DNA of 64,000 nt from Limosilactobacillus panis (GTDB taxonomy: Bacteria > Bacillota > Bacilli > Lactobacillales > Lactobacillaceae), in assembly GCF_019797825.1 (NCBI RefSeq), contig NZ_CP081855.1, positions 868,001 to 932,000 of the forward strand, in the 5' to 3' direction. A program made the translations under genes and the position numbers. Every line of letters begins with the position of its first letter. Position 1 is the stretch's first letter. Under the pieces are notes generated by a model. The model was not told the origin of the DNA. It saw only the letters and a list, made by a program, of their open reading frames with translations, and made no database searches. Below, one piece after another: positions 53,228 through 63,023 of the stretch.

Positions 53228-54502
53228 GTGATAATAACAATTATTACGTTTATCATCGTTTTTGGGGTTCTCGTGCTTGTTCACGAATTTGGCCACTACT
53301 ACTTTGCCAAACGGGCTGGTATCCTGGTTCGTGAATTCTCAATCGGGATGGGCCCCAAAATTTGGTGGAAGAGAAAAAATGGTACGACCTATACCGTCCG
53401 CATTCTTCCGGTTGGTGGCTATGTTCGCCTGGCGGGAAATGACGATGAAGACGAAGAGGAGATGCGACCAGGGACCCCACTCACTTTACAATTAAACGGC
53501 CAAAATAAGGTTGTCACCATCAACACTAGTTCGAAGTCGACCCTGTTTCAGGGTATCCCCCTTCAGCTAGTGGACAGTGACTTGACGGATGGCTTATGGA
53601 TCAAGGGCTTTGTTAATGGCAACGAAAGTGAGGTCAAGACTTATGAGGTTGACCACGACGCCGTGGTCATTGAACGTGACGGTACCCAGGTTCAGATTGC
53701 TCCCCGTGATGTTCAGTTTCAGTCAGCTAGTCTGCCTGCGCGGATGATGACTAACTTTGCGGGGCCGATGAATAATTTCATCTTGTCACTACTGGTGTTT
53801 ATCGTCCTGGGCTTTACCCTTGCTGGGGTTCCGACCAACAGCAACCAGATTGGAAAGGTTAACGCCAACTCGGTGGCGGCACGCGCGGGCTTGAAGGCCG
53901 GTGACCGGATCACTCATGTGGGTAAGGTCCGGGTCAACAACTGGTTAGAACTGGCCACTAATCTTTCCAGTAAACCGGGACAAAAAGTTCATCTTACTTA
54001 CCAGCGGGCTGGAAAAACAAAATCAGTCACCGTGAAACCGAAGATGGTTAAGCAGAGCAAGCAGAAAGTTGGTCAAATTGGGATTATCGAACAGCAAAAG
54101 ACAGGAATCAAAGCCCGCCTGTTATTTGGCTGGCAACAGTTTGCCCAAGCTGGGACGCTGATCTTTAGTGTTTTAGGCCACATTTTTACCCACGGCTTCA
54201 GCCTGAATGACCTGGGGGGCCCAGTAGCGATTTATGCGGGAACGTCCCAGGCGACCGCACTCGGGGTTAATGGTGTACTGAATTTCTTAGCCATGTTATC
54301 GATTAACTTGGGAATCGTAAACTTGTTGCCGATTCCAGCACTTGATGGTGGTAAACTACTACTAAACATTATCGAGGCAGTTATCAGAAGACCAATCCCG
54401 GAGAAGGCCGAAGGAATTGTGACGATGATTGGATTTATGCTACTATTGATACTAATGATTTTGGTTACCTGGAATGACATTCAACGCTATTTCATTCGGT
54501 AA
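53228..54502 (+). CDS. rseP: RIP metalloprotease RseP (site-2 protease)
   Basis: Membrane zinc protease (424 aa) that cuts proteins within the membrane. Zinc motif 'VHEFGHYYFAKR' in helix 1, a PDZ domain ('VAARAGLKAGDRITHVG'), and the second catalytic motif 'LLPIPALDGGKLL' in the third helix. GTG start; RBS GGAAGGGATT. The uppS-cdsA-rseP-proS-polC order is the Firmicutes standard. Confidence 0.95.
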   Translation: MIITIITFIIVFGVLVLVHEFGHYYFAKRAGILVREFSIGMGPKIWWKRKNGTTYTVRILPVGGYVRLAGNDDEDEEEMRPGTPLTLQLNGQNKVVTINTSSKSTLFQGIPLQLVDSDLTDGLWIKGFVNGNESEVKTYEVDHDAVVIERDGTQVQIAPRDVQFQSASLPARMMTNFAGPMNNFILSLLVFIVLGFTLAGVPTNSNQIGKVNANSVAARAGLKAGDRITHVGKVRVNNWLELATNLSSKPGQKVHLTYQRAGKTKSVTVKPKMVKQSKQKVGQIGIIEQQKTGIKARLLFGWQQFAQAGTLIFSVLGHIFTHGFSLNDLGGPVAIYAGTSQATALGVNGVLNFLAMLSINLGIVNLLPIPALDGGKLLLNIIEAVIRRPIPEKAEGIVTMIGFMLLLILMILVTWNDIQRYFIR

Positions 54503-54526
54503 TCGGGGGAATAAAGGAGAATAATG

Positions 54527-56266
54527 ATGAAGCAGTCAAAGATTTTAATACCAACCAAGAAAGAGGCCCCAAGTGATGTGGAGGCCCTCAGCCATAAGAT
54601 GATGGTTCGGGCAGGCTATATTTACCAAATCTCGTCAGGGGTGTGGTCATACCTGCCACTTGCTTACCGGGTTATCCGTAAAGTTGAACAAATCATCCGA
54701 GAAGAGATGGACAAAGCGGGGGCTTACGAAATGATGATGCCTGCGCTTTTACCGGCCGAACTATGGAAACAGTCTGGTCGTTACGAAGCTTATGGTGATA
54801 ACCTCTATAAGTTGAGCGACCGTAATGATCGTGAATTTGTTCTCGGCCCGACCCACGAGGAATCATTTACTGAAGTCCTTCGCGACAGTATTAAGTCCTA
54901 TAAGAAGTTGCCACTGGTTGTTTACCAACTTCAGGATAAGTTCCGTGACGAAGACCGTCCGCGGTACGGCATTCTCCGGGGCAAGGAATTTGAGATGCTG
55001 GACGGCTACTCTTTTGCTGCCGATGAAGCGGGCCTTGACGAAGCTTACCAGCAACAAGCTCAGGCCTACCGGAATATCTTTGACCGAGTTGGCTTGAAAT
55101 ACAAGATTATCCTGGCGGACTCCGGAACCATTGGCGGAGACAATTCTCAAGAATTTTCCGCCCCTGCCAAGGTGGGAGAGGACGTCATTGTTTATACGGA
55201 TGGTGGTTACGCTGCCAACCTGGAAAAGGCTACTTCCAAGTTTAGTGGTGTTCAGCAAACCGCTGAACCAGCTGAACTGAAGAAGCAGGCGACACCGGGT
55301 GCACATACGGTTGATGAGGCAGCTGAAAGCTTGGGCATTGATGCCAGCCAGATCTTGAAGTCGATGCTTTTCATGGCTAAAATGGGCGAAGACGATTACC
55401 AACCGGTACTAGTCCTAATGCGCGGAAATGACGAGGTTAACGAGACTAAGGTGACTAACGAATTGGGGTGTGAAGACCTTGAAATAGCTAGTGAAGCAGA
55501 CGCCGCTAAGTACCTCGGCGCTCACCCAGGTTCCTTGGGCCCGGTTGGCGTTGGTGAAGATGTTAAAATCCTGGCCGACAACTACGTGAAGGTCCTGGTC
55601 AATATGGCTTGTGGCGCCAACGATGATGGTTACCACTTCGTCAATGCTAATATTGACCGCGACTTCCGGGTTGACCAATTTGGTGACTTCCGGAATGTTC
55701 AGGAAGGCGAAATTGCTCCTGACGGTCATCCAATCAAGTTTACGAACGGAATTGAAATTGGCCATATCTTCAAGTTAGGAACGGGTTACTCCGAAAAGCT
55801 TGGTGCAAAGGTCCTGGATAAGAACGGCCGTCTGGTTGACATGATTATGGGCTGCTATGGTATTGGGGTAACGCGGATGCTGTCGGCGGTTGCGGAGCAA
55901 AACGCTGATGAAAATGGTCTGGTTTGGCCAGACAGTATTGCCCCATTTGACGTGCATGTTATTCCAGTCAACGCTAAGAAGGAAGAACAGATGAAGATGG
56001 CAAACGACATCGAAGACCAGCTGACTAAGGCGGGATATGAAGTCTTAGTTGACGACCGGAAGGAACGTGCCGGTGTCAAGTTTGCTGATTCTGACCTAAT
56101 TGGGATTCCATTACGGGTTACGATTGGTAAGAAGGCTGCTGATGGAATTGTTGAAGTTAAGATTCGGAAGACCGGCGAGACGATTGAAGTCAAGCAAGCA
56201 GAACTTGTTAATACGGTTGGTATCTTACTGAAACAATTAGCTGACCAATCTGTTGATGATAAGTAA
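54527..56266 (+). CDS. proS: Prolyl-tRNA synthetase
   Basis: Class II synthetase of the bacterial type (579 aa), with the INS editing domain inserted between motifs 2 and 3. 'LPLAYRVIRKVEQIIREE' (motif 1), 'FRDEDRPRYGILRGKEFEM' (motif 2), and 'GCYGIGVTRML' (motif 3). The C-terminal anticodon-binding domain is present. Adjacent ATGs at 54524 and 54527; the second has better spacing to AAGGAGA. No T-box is seen upstream. Confidence 0.96.
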   Translation: MKQSKILIPTKKEAPSDVEALSHKMMVRAGYIYQISSGVWSYLPLAYRVIRKVEQIIREEMDKAGAYEMMMPALLPAELWKQSGRYEAYGDNLYKLSDRNDREFVLGPTHEESFTEVLRDSIKSYKKLPLVVYQLQDKFRDEDRPRYGILRGKEFEMLDGYSFAADEAGLDEAYQQQAQAYRNIFDRVGLKYKIILADSGTIGGDNSQEFSAPAKVGEDVIVYTDGGYAANLEKATSKFSGVQQTAEPAELKKQATPGAHTVDEAAESLGIDASQILKSMLFMAKMGEDDYQPVLVLMRGNDEVNETKVTNELGCEDLEIASEADAAKYLGAHPGSLGPVGVGEDVKILADNYVKVLVNMACGANDDGYHFVNANIDRDFRVDQFGDFRNVQEGEIAPDGHPIKFTNGIEIGHIFKLGTGYSEKLGAKVLDKNGRLVDMIMGCYGIGVTRMLSAVAEQNADENGLVWPDSIAPFDVHVIPVNAKKEEQMKMANDIEDQLTKAGYEVLVDDRKERAGVKFADSDLIGIPLRVTIGKKAADGIVEVKIRKTGETIEVKQAELVNTVGILLKQLADQSVDDK

Positions 56267-56270
56267 ATAA

Positions 56271-56300
56271 AATGTGGTACGGAATGGTACCACATTTTTT
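56271..56300 (+). terminator. Terminator of proS
   Basis: AATGTGGTAC pairs with GTACCACATT around 5 nt, then TTTT. polC begins 22 nt later. Confidence 0.85.
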
Positions 56301-56321
56301 AAGTAGGAGGGCTTAGGAAAA

Positions 56322-59300
56322 GTGGCTTTAAACAGACAAGAGTTATTTAGGAAACTGTTGGAACAGGTCCATTTCCCTGAAAAGGATAATGACGCTTTCA
56401 AAGAAGCAGCGGTCCAATCGGTTGTCGTTCACCGGTCCAGTCGACAGTGGGAATTTCATCTGATAATGCGTCAGCCATTACCGTTAAAGCTCTACAAAGA
56501 GTTTTATCAGTCCCTACAAATGGGATTCAAGGATATTGCGGGGGTTAGTTTACAGATCAGCTCACCCTCAACCGATATGGATGCTGGCCTAATTGCCGAT
56601 TACTGGGAAGAAGTGGTTACCCAGAGCGTTATTGAATCACCGATGCTTCAGCAGGCTTGTCTATCAACAGTTCCAGAAGTTCGCGACGGCCGGGTGACCA
56701 TCGTTGTTGAAAACGATATTGTAAAGGAAATGCTGGTAAAGAAGGCCCTGACCCGGATTGAGGATTCATACCAGCGGTTTGGCTTTCCGCATTTTAAAAT
56801 CCACCCCTTTGTTGATCAGTCTGCTTCTCAGGCAAAGATTAAGGAATTAAAGGAGAAACATGAGGCGGCCGATGCCGCACTAGCCGCTAAGGCAATTGCC
56901 CAGATTAAAAAGAAGAATACAGTCAAGAAGCATTCCAACAATCATCCTAGTGCACCAGCGGAAGGCCCGGCACAACTCGGTCGGGTGATTAACGATAAGC
57001 AAGAGGTTGTCCAGATGAAGGATATCCAGGGTGAGGAACGGTCGGTAGTCGTTGAAGGGTATGTCTTCAATGCTGAGGTTCGTGAATTGCGGTCCGGCCG
57101 CCAGCTTTTGACCTTTGAAATCACCGACTATACCTCATCGTTTGCCGTTAAGAAGTTCTCCCGTAATAGTGATGAGGAAGCTCAGTTCGCCAATATCAAA
57201 CCGGGAATTTGGTTAAAGGTCCGCGGTCCCGTGCAAGAAGACACTTGGATGCATGACCTGGTTATCAATGCTTATGATATCAACCAAATTAGCCACCAGG
57301 AGCGGCAGGACATGGCACCAGCAGATAATAAGAGAATCGAGTTACACGCCCACAGTGAAATGAGTCAGATGGACGCCACTAATTCGATTAGTGAACTCGC
57401 GACCCAAGCCAGCAAGTGGGGACACCCGGCAATTGCCGTTACGGATCACGGCAATGTCCAAGCCTTTCCGGAGGCCTATAAAGCGGCTAAGAAAAATAAA
57501 ATCAAAATGCTCTACGGGATGGAAGCCAACGTTGTAGATGACGGGATCCCCCTTGTCTATAACGAGAATCATGCGGTTTTAAAGGACCACTCTTACGTTG
57601 TTTTTGATGTTGAAACGACCGGCCTTTCAGCGATCTATGATAAGGTTATTGAGCTCTCGGCCGTTAAGATGAAGGACGGAAACGTCATCGAGCGGTTTGA
57701 TGAATTTATTGACCCGGGTTTCCCCCTGTCAGAACAGACGACTAACTTGACCAGTATCACCGACGAGATGGTGCATGGCTCCAAGAGCGAGGAAGAAGTC
57801 TTCCGGATGTTCAAGGACCTATGTAAGGGTAGCATCATCGCTGGGCATAACGTTTCCTTTGATATGGGCTTCATGAATACCGGTTACCGTCGCCACGGGA
57901 TGGAAGAAATTACGGAACCAGTAATTGATACCTTACCATTAGCCCGCTTCCTATACCCGAACATGCGGGGTTACCGGTTGAATACCTTGAGTAAGAAGTT
58001 CAAAGTAGCCTTGGAACACCACCACCGGGCAAATTACGATGCGGAAGCCACGGGACACTTGCTTTATAAGTTTTTAAAGGATGCTGAGGATCGTTATGGT
58101 GTTCGCTACGTTGATGACCTGAACAAACACATGGCAGAAAATGACGCCTATAAACATGCCCGGCCATTCCATGCAACACTGATTGCCCAGACCCAGGCTG
58201 GCTTGAAGAACCTCTTCAAGCTCGTTTCCTTCTCCAATGTTAAGTATTTTCACCGGGTACCCAGAATTCCGCGGACAGTACTGACCAAGTACCGGGAAGG
58301 GATCCTGCTGGGAACCGCTTGTTCCTCTGGGGAAGTCTTTACTGCGATGATGGAGAAGGGGTATTCGGAAGCGATGCGTAAGGCCCGTTACTACGACTTC
58401 ATCGAGGTCCAGCCACGGCCCAACTACGCACCGCTACTGGAACAGCACGTCATCAGTGACCAGGCTCACTTGGAGGATATCATTAAGAATATGGTTAAGT
58501 TAGGTGATAATCTCAATAAGCCGGTGGTAGCAACGGGTGATGTTCACTACATTAACCCCCATGACGGAATTTACCGGCGGATCCTGATCAATTCCCAAGG
58601 TGGAGCTAACCCATTGAACCGGACAAAGCGTCCGGATGTTCACTTCCGGACGACCGATGAGATGCTAAAGGAGTTTAGCTTCCTGGGTGAAGACGTCGCC
58701 CAAAAGATTGTGGTGGACAATACCCATAAGGTAGCCGACATGGTCGATGATGATATTCGACCAGTCAAAGACCGCCTGTACACCCCACACATGAAGGGCG
58801 CAGAACAAGAAATTCAGGAACGGACTTGGCATACGGCCAAGGCCTGGTATGGTGATCCACTACCTAAGTTGGTCAAGGACCGGGTGGAGCTCGAACTCAA
58901 CAGTATCGTGAAGAACGGGTTCTCCGTTATTTATTTGATTGCCCAACGGTTGGTTGCTAAGTCAAACAAGGACGGGTACCTGGTTGGATCCCGGGGTTCC
59001 GTTGGTTCTAGTGTGGTAGCCACCTTGTCGGGAATTACGGAAGTTAACCCCTTACCACCACATTACCGGTGCCCAAAGTGTCAGTACACCCACTTCTATA
59101 CCAAGGGTGAGTACAGTTCTGGTTTTGACTTGCCGGAAAGGAAGTGTCCCAAGTGTGGGACCCTGCTGGTGAAGGATGGTCATGATATCCCGTTCCAAAC
59201 TTTCCTTGGTTTCAAGGGAAACAAGGTGCCAGATATTGACCTGAACTTCTCTGGTGACTACCAACCAATTGCCCACAACTACATGAAGGTCCTTTTCGGT

Positions 59301-60659
59301 GAAAAGAACGTGTTCCGGGCCGGAACAATCGGCACAGTGGCGGACAAGACTGCCTATGGTTATGTAAAGGCCTTCGAACGGGATAACGATGTTCAATTTC
59401 GCGGTGCCGAGGAAGACCGTCTGTCTAAAGGGGCGACCGGGGTCAAACGAACGACCGGCCAGCACCCGGCTGGGATCATCATTGTTCCCGACGATATGGA
59501 CATTTACGACTTCACGCCTGTTCAGTACCCGGCAGATGACCAGGACGCCGCCTGGGAAACGACCCACTTCGACTTCCACTCAATCCACGATAACATCCTG
59601 AAGATGGATATCCTGGGTCACGATGACCCGACGATGATTCGTGCCCTGCAGGATCTTTCTGGGGTGAACCCGAAGACCATTCCGATGAATGACCCGGGGG
59701 TAATGTCCTTATTCTCGAGTCCGAAGGTATTGGGGGTTACGGAAGAACAGATTCAGAGTAAGACCGGGACGCTGGGCTTGCCAGAGTTCGGGACCCGATT
59801 TGTTCGCGGGATGCTGAATGATACCCACCCGAAGAACTATTCTCAATTGCTCCAGATTTCAGGACTGTCCCACGGAACCGGTGTGTGGTTGGATAACGCC
59901 CAGGAGCTGATCAAGGAAGGGACGGCAACGATTGCTAACGTGATTGGTTGTCGGGACAACATTATGACCGACTTAATCCACTATGGCTTGGACTCCGAAA
60001 CCTCCTTCCAAGTGATGGAATCAGTCCGTCACGGGCGCGGAATCCCGGATAACTGGCAAAAGAAAATGAAAGAAGCTAACGTTCCCCAGTGGTACATGGA
60101 TTCTTGTTTGAAAATCAAGTACATGTTCCCGCGGGCCCACGCGGCCGCTTATGTCTTAATGGCCTTGCGAATCGCCTACTTTAAGGTTTACTTCCCACTG
60201 GTCTATTACTGTGCCTTCTTCTCTGTACGGGCCGATGACTTTGACGTCGTTGCAATGGCACACGGCAAGGAAGCAGTCAAGGCTCGCATGGCGGAGATTA
60301 ACGAGAAGGGCAATGACGCCAGTGCCAAGGAAAAGAGTCTGCTGACCATTCTAGAACTGGCAAACGAAATGCTGGAGCGGGGCTTCAAGTTTAAGATGGT
60401 TGACTTGAAACGTTCAGACGCCTCTAACTGGCTGATTGATGGTGACTCATTGATAGCGCCGTTCCGGGCGATTCCGGGGCTGGGTCTCAACGTTGCCAAG
60501 CAAATTGTTGCGGCCAGGGAGGAGCGCCCGTTCCTTTCTAAGCAGGACTTGGCAGAGCGGGGGAAGGTCTCACAAACCCTTATCGATTTCATGACGGAAA
60601 ATCACGTTATCGACAAGTTACCGGATGAGAACCAGCTGAACTTGTTCTCTGACATGTGA
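56322..60659 (+). CDS. polC: DNA polymerase III alpha subunit, PolC type
   Basis: The Gram-positive replicative polymerase (1445 aa). Domains in order: N-terminal domain; OB fold near 235-330; PHP ('[13 protein letters not shown]', 340s); proofreading 3'-5' exonuclease inserted in the PHP ('[10 protein letters not shown]'); polymerase palm and fingers with '[12 protein letters not shown]'; a Cys-x2-Cys pair zinc motif ('CPKCQYTHF', 'CPKCGTLL'); helix-hairpin-helix end. GTG start, AGGAGG 10 nt upstream. Its TGA overlaps a palindrome at 60657-60670, and the gene after it is a prophage integrase rather than the usual rimP-nusA. Confidence 0.97.
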   Translation: MALNRQELFRKLLEQVHFPEKDNDAFKEAAVQSVVVHRSSRQWEFHLIMRQPLPLKLYKEFYQSLQMGFKDIAGVSLQISSPSTDMDAGLIADYWEEVVTQSVIESPMLQQACLSTVPEVRDGRVTIVVENDIVKEMLVKKALTRIEDSYQRFGFPHFKIHPFVDQSASQAKIKELKEKHEAADAALAAKAIAQIKKKNTVKKHSNNHPSAPAEGPAQLGRVINDKQEVVQMKDIQGEERSVVVEGYVFNAEVRELRSGRQLLTFEITDYTSSFAVKKFSRNSDEEAQFANIKPGIWLKVRGPVQEDTWMHDLVINAYDINQISHQERQDMAPADNKRIELHAHSEMSQMDATNSISELATQASKWGHPAIAVTDHGNVQAFPEAYKAAKKNKIKMLYGMEANVVDDGIPLVYNENHAVLKDHSYVVFDVETTGLSAIYDKVIELSAVKMKDGNVIERFDEFIDPGFPLSEQTTNLTSITDEMVHGSKSEEEVFRMFKDLCKGSIIAGHNVSFDMGFMNTGYRRHGMEEITEPVIDTLPLARFLYPNMRGYRLNTLSKKFKVALEHHHRANYDAEATGHLLYKFLKDAEDRYGVRYVDDLNKHMAENDAYKHARPFHATLIAQTQAGLKNLFKLVSFSNVKYFHRVPRIPRTVLTKYREGILLGTACSSGEVFTAMMEKGYSEAMRKARYYDFIEVQPRPNYAPLLEQHVISDQAHLEDIIKNMVKLGDNLNKPVVATGDVHYINPHDGIYRRILINSQGGANPLNRTKRPDVHFRTTDEMLKEFSFLGEDVAQKIVVDNTHKVADMVDDDIRPVKDRLYTPHMKGAEQEIQERTWHTAKAWYGDPLPKLVKDRVELELNSIVKNGFSVIYLIAQRLVAKSNKDGYLVGSRGSVGSSVVATLSGITEVNPLPPHYRCPKCQYTHFYTKGEYSSGFDLPERKCPKCGTLLVKDGHDIPFQTFLGFKGNKVPDIDLNFSGDYQPIAHNYMKVLFGEKNVFRAGTIGTVADKTAYGYVKAFERDNDVQFRGAEEDRLSKGATGVKRTTGQHPAGIIIVPDDMDIYDFTPVQYPADDQDAAWETTHFDFHSIHDNILKMDILGHDDPTMIRALQDLSGVNPKTIPMNDPGVMSLFSSPKVLGVTEEQIQSKTGTLGLPEFGTRFVRGMLNDTHPKNYSQLLQISGLSHGTGVWLDNAQELIKEGTATIANVIGCRDNIMTDLIHYGLDSETSFQVMESVRHGRGIPDNWQKKMKEANVPQWYMDSCLKIKYMFPRAHAAAYVLMALRIAYFKVYFPLVYYCAFFSVRADDFDVVAMAHGKEAVKARMAEINEKGNDASAKEKSLLTILELANEMLERGFKFKMVDLKRSDASNWLIDGDSLIAPFRAIPGLGLNVAKQIVAAREERPFLSKQDLAERGKVSQTLIDFMTENHVIDKLPDENQLNLFSDM

Positions 60660-60704
60660 TTATATAATCAAATAATTTATAGCCTTGAAAAGCAACCCCT
60701 GAAA

Positions 60705-60725
60705 GGGGCAAAAATGGGGCAAAAT
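60705..60725 (+). repeat. Direct repeats at the prophage-polC border
   Basis: GGGGCAAAA at 60705-60713 and again at 60716-60724, preceded by a CCCCT/AGGGG mini-hairpin (60696-60708). Short direct repeats next to an integrase often are arm-type binding sites; the core att sequence cannot be set without the other prophage end. Confidence 0.45.
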
Positions 60726-60727
60726 AA

Positions 60728-60756
60728 AAGGGAAGCTTATATGGCTTCCTTTTTTA
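60728..60756. terminator. Terminator between polC and int
   Basis: AAGGGAAGC pairs with GCTTCCTT around a 6-7 nt loop; T6 on the plus side and TTTTATTTT on the minus side, so it works on both strands. Confidence 0.85.
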
Positions 60757-61917
60757 TTGGTATTTGTCTAAGTCAGCGATGCGGTCTTCAAAATCAGATT
60801 GAACTTGCTGGGTAACATGAAGATAAATCTTTTGTGTGATATCACTACGACTATGTCCGATTCGCTTTTGAATAACTCGCAGGGGCACATTCATATCAGC
60901 TAGCACTGATACGTGGGTATGTCGAAAGTAGTGTGTTGAAATCGGCTTCGTTAAATCGTGTCGTTTAGCAATCCGCTTAAGCATAGTGTTAGCGTTATTG
61001 ATGTTCAATGGCCGCTGGTCTTCATAGTGTGTGGCCAGCTGATTGATAGCAAACAGCAGGGCATCATCATCTTTACCCGCACTATGTTGTTCGACAATTT
61101 TAGTAGCCACTGGAGATAAGACAATTGTTCGATTTCCAGCGAAAGTTTTCGCTGTGTTTGAAATAAAATGACGAGCAGGCTTTTCTAAATAACGCATAGT
61201 CCCATCCACTCGGAGGTATGTTTTGCCATCTTGGCGGATAATATCGTTGACCTGTAAAGCAGCTAATTCACCGAACCGAAGCCCTGTTAAATACTGCAAC
61301 TCAAAGGCATCAGCATAGTACTGAACCCCACGGTCTAGGCAATCGTCAATAATTGTACGGTATTCTTTATGGGTAAGATATTTATTTTCAATTTCATCCT
61401 GACGGTGCTCACTTTCATCTTTCCATTCAACTCTAACGTCATCCATAGGGTTATTTTTCAGATAACCATAGGTGGTCGCGTAGGTGAAGAACTGATTGAC
61501 TTTACCTTTTACAGCGCGCACCGTCCCATTTGTCTGTCTTTGATCATAAAGTAAGCTTCTGAAAAAACGGTTCAGCCAAACAGTCGTAATTTTAGTGACT
61601 AGGGTGTCTTCACCAGCCTCATGGATAAAGCCGCGAAGCAAGACATCACCATTAACATAAGTTGAAATGCGGACTCGCTTTTTATAGTCCTTTAAAAAGG
61701 CTATTTCTAGCTGTTTAATAGTTGCTTTTTTAACGGTATGCCCTTCGGCTGCTAGTTCATCGGTTATTTTCTTCTCTAGCTCCTGTGTGGCTGCTTTACG
61801 TACCTGTGGGGACTTCTTCCCGTAGGTCACTGAAACACGCCGATAACGGCCTGTAAGTGATGATTTATATCGTTCAACAAATTTATAATTGCCTTGCTTA
61901 GTTTTCTCAATCCACAT
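60754..61917 (-). CDS. int: Phage-type tyrosine integrase
   Basis: Site-specific recombinase (387 aa) of the lambda-integrase class. N-terminal arm-binding domain (AP2-like, 'WIEKTKQGNYKFVERYK'), SAM-like core-binding domain (about 65-170), and a catalytic domain with Arg in 'TGLRFGEL', 'HYFRHTH', 'IGHSRSD' and the nucleophile Tyr in 'KIYLHVT'. All catalytic residues are there. RBS AGAGGGA. Promoter: TTGCAA (61959-61964) and TATATC (61936-61941) with 17 nt. Left end of a prophage or related element. Confidence 0.95.
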   Translation of the reverse strand: MWIEKTKQGNYKFVERYKSSLTGRYRRVSVTYGKKSPQVRKAATQELEKKITDELAAEGHTVKKATIKQLEIAFLKDYKKRVRISTYVNGDVLLRGFIHEAGEDTLVTKITTVWLNRFFRSLLYDQRQTNGTVRAVKGKVNQFFTYATTYGYLKNNPMDDVRVEWKDESEHRQDEIENKYLTHKEYRTIIDDCLDRGVQYYADAFELQYLTGLRFGELAALQVNDIIRQDGKTYLRVDGTMRYLEKPARHFISNTAKTFAGNRTIVLSPVATKIVEQHSAGKDDDALLFAINQLATHYEDQRPLNINNANTMLKRIAKRHDLTKPISTHYFRHTHVSVLADMNVPLRVIQKRIGHSRSDITQKIYLHVTQQVQSDFEDRIADLDKYQ

Positions 61918-61937
61918 AATTGTCCCTCTACATATGA

Positions 61938-61943
61938 TATAAT
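61938..61943 (+). promoter_or_regulatory. Extended -10 promoter on the plus strand
   Basis: TGA-TATAAT at 61935-61943 forms an extended -10 element that faces away from int and overlaps the int -10 box. No protein gene follows it on this strand. Confidence 0.5.
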
Positions 61944-61949
61944 GAAGGG

Positions 61950-62014
61950 GTACGAGCGTTGCAAAGATTCGTACCCTAGTCCATTCTCTGTGCCAGCAGG
62001 GGATGGACTTTTTT
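61950..62014 (+). ncRNA. Candidate small RNA, divergent from int
   Basis: About 65 nt: two back-to-back hairpins, GGGGTACGA/TCGTACCC (61947-61977) and AGTCCAT/ATGGACT (61978-62009), ending in TTTTTT. With the extended -10 just upstream it has the form of a complete small RNA gene. The T-run exists on the plus strand only, so the second hairpin is not a terminator for the minus-strand genes. Function unknown; could be antisense control of the lipoprotein or a phage regulatory RNA. Confidence 0.45.
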
Positions 62015-62016
62015 AG

Positions 62017-62450
62017 TTACTGATTAGTATTGTTGGCTCTCGGCTCAGGTCCAAGCTGAAGTTCAGGCTCATTGTTGGCACTGCGAATACTTTCGGTTAC
62101 ACTAGCATGCCATTGATCATATTCTGGTGTTCCTTCTTTATAAGGTGAAGGAATCAGCCCCCCAGGGACCATCTGGGTTTTGAACTCGGCCATCTTTATC
62201 ATGAGCAACGTGGTTAACATTACTTTGCTGAGTACCCTGATAAGTCTGTGTGCTATTGCTATTAATAACAGCACTATTAGAAACTTCACTTGAGCTCTTA
62301 GTACTTTTCTTAGCCTTCGAGCTAGAATTATCCGATTTTGTTTTGTTTATTTTTTTCAGAGTTATGATTGCTTTGCTGGTGACCACTTCCGCAGCCAGGC
62401 AAGCAGCCGCAAAGTAAACACGCTACACAAAATAAACTCAGTCTCTTCAT
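62017..62450 (-). pseudogene. Prophage lipoprotein gene, broken by two frameshifts
   Basis: The ATG at 62450 (RBS AAGGTGAA) opens a lipoprotein signal peptide 'MKRLSLFCVACLLCGC' with lipobox 'LPGC', but stops after about 40 codons. A second frame continues with a Ser/Lys-rich linker to 'VQNPDGPWG', and a third gives 'GLIPSPYKEGTPEYDQWHAS' to the end. Deleting one A from the A7 tract (62350-62356) and one G from the G6 tract (62158-62163) joins all three into one ORF of about 143 codons. Position between int and cI is where lactic phages carry superinfection-exclusion lipoproteins (for example Ltp of TP-J34). Confidence 0.75.
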
Positions 62451-62460
62451 TTCATTCACC

Positions 62461-63003
62461 TTATTTCAGTAGCTTAACTTCACCGTCTCCTGTGTAAGAG
62501 GAGCGGGCAATCGGTGTACCAGTCGAATCTTCAAATTCAACCTGAGTGCCTTCATTAGTACCATTATCGTAACTGTATATCAGTTTTACTAAGCTACGAT
62601 ATACAGATTCCTGTTCATTATCAGACATTCCCGTTACTGAGTCAGGAACCACAGCAACAAACTGGTCACCAGAGCCAGTTGAAGGCTTGAGCTTAAAACC
62701 TTGCAATTCTTCGTGTTGTGACATTTCTTCATTCAAAGCGTTGCAAGTATTTTTAACCCTTGCCTTGGTGACCTTGATGTCTTCATCTATTGATTTATCT
62801 TCTTTCTTGCTCTCAGCTTTAAGACTTGATGAATCTCTTCGAGCTTTCGTTTCCTGCTGTTGCTGATTATTAAGGCCTGTATTAAAAGCCCATAGTCCCG
62901 CTAAGCAAAGAAGAACAGCGGCTCCCCTAGCCGGGCGACTTTTTCTATTTGCCCACCAAATATATATTGCGACAAGAATAGCAATGATTCCTATAGTTTT
63001 CAT
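62461..63003 (-). CDS. Prophage membrane protein, 180 aa
   Basis: N-terminal hydrophobic segment ('IGIIAILVAIYIWWAN'), a positive stretch 'RKSRPARG', a second helix ('AAVLLCLAGLWAF'), then a Lys/Glu coiled-coil-like region and a soluble domain rich in acidic residues. Not recognised. RBS AGGGAGGA. It lies between cI and the broken lipoprotein, 10 nt upstream of the latter, in one operon; a lysogenic conversion or exclusion role is possible from position only. Confidence 0.7.
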   Translation of the reverse strand: MKTIGIIAILVAIYIWWANRKSRPARGAAVLLCLAGLWAFNTGLNNQQQQETKARRDSSSLKAESKKEDKSIDEDIKVTKARVKNTCNALNEEMSQHEELQGFKLKPSTGSGDQFVAVVPDSVTGMSDNEQESVYRSLVKLIYSYDNGTNEGTQVEFEDSTGTPIARSSYTGDGEVKLLK

Positions 63004-63023
63004 AATAAATTCCTCCCTAAATT

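Noticed and set aside
54500..54526. T-box riboswitch upstream of proS
   Set aside because: The gap to rseP is only about 24 nt and has no T-box sequence; proS is in the rseP operon.
61978..62009. AGTCCAT/ATGGACT hairpin as terminator of the lipoprotein operon
   Set aside because: On the minus strand no T-run follows the stem; the T6 is on the plus strand only.
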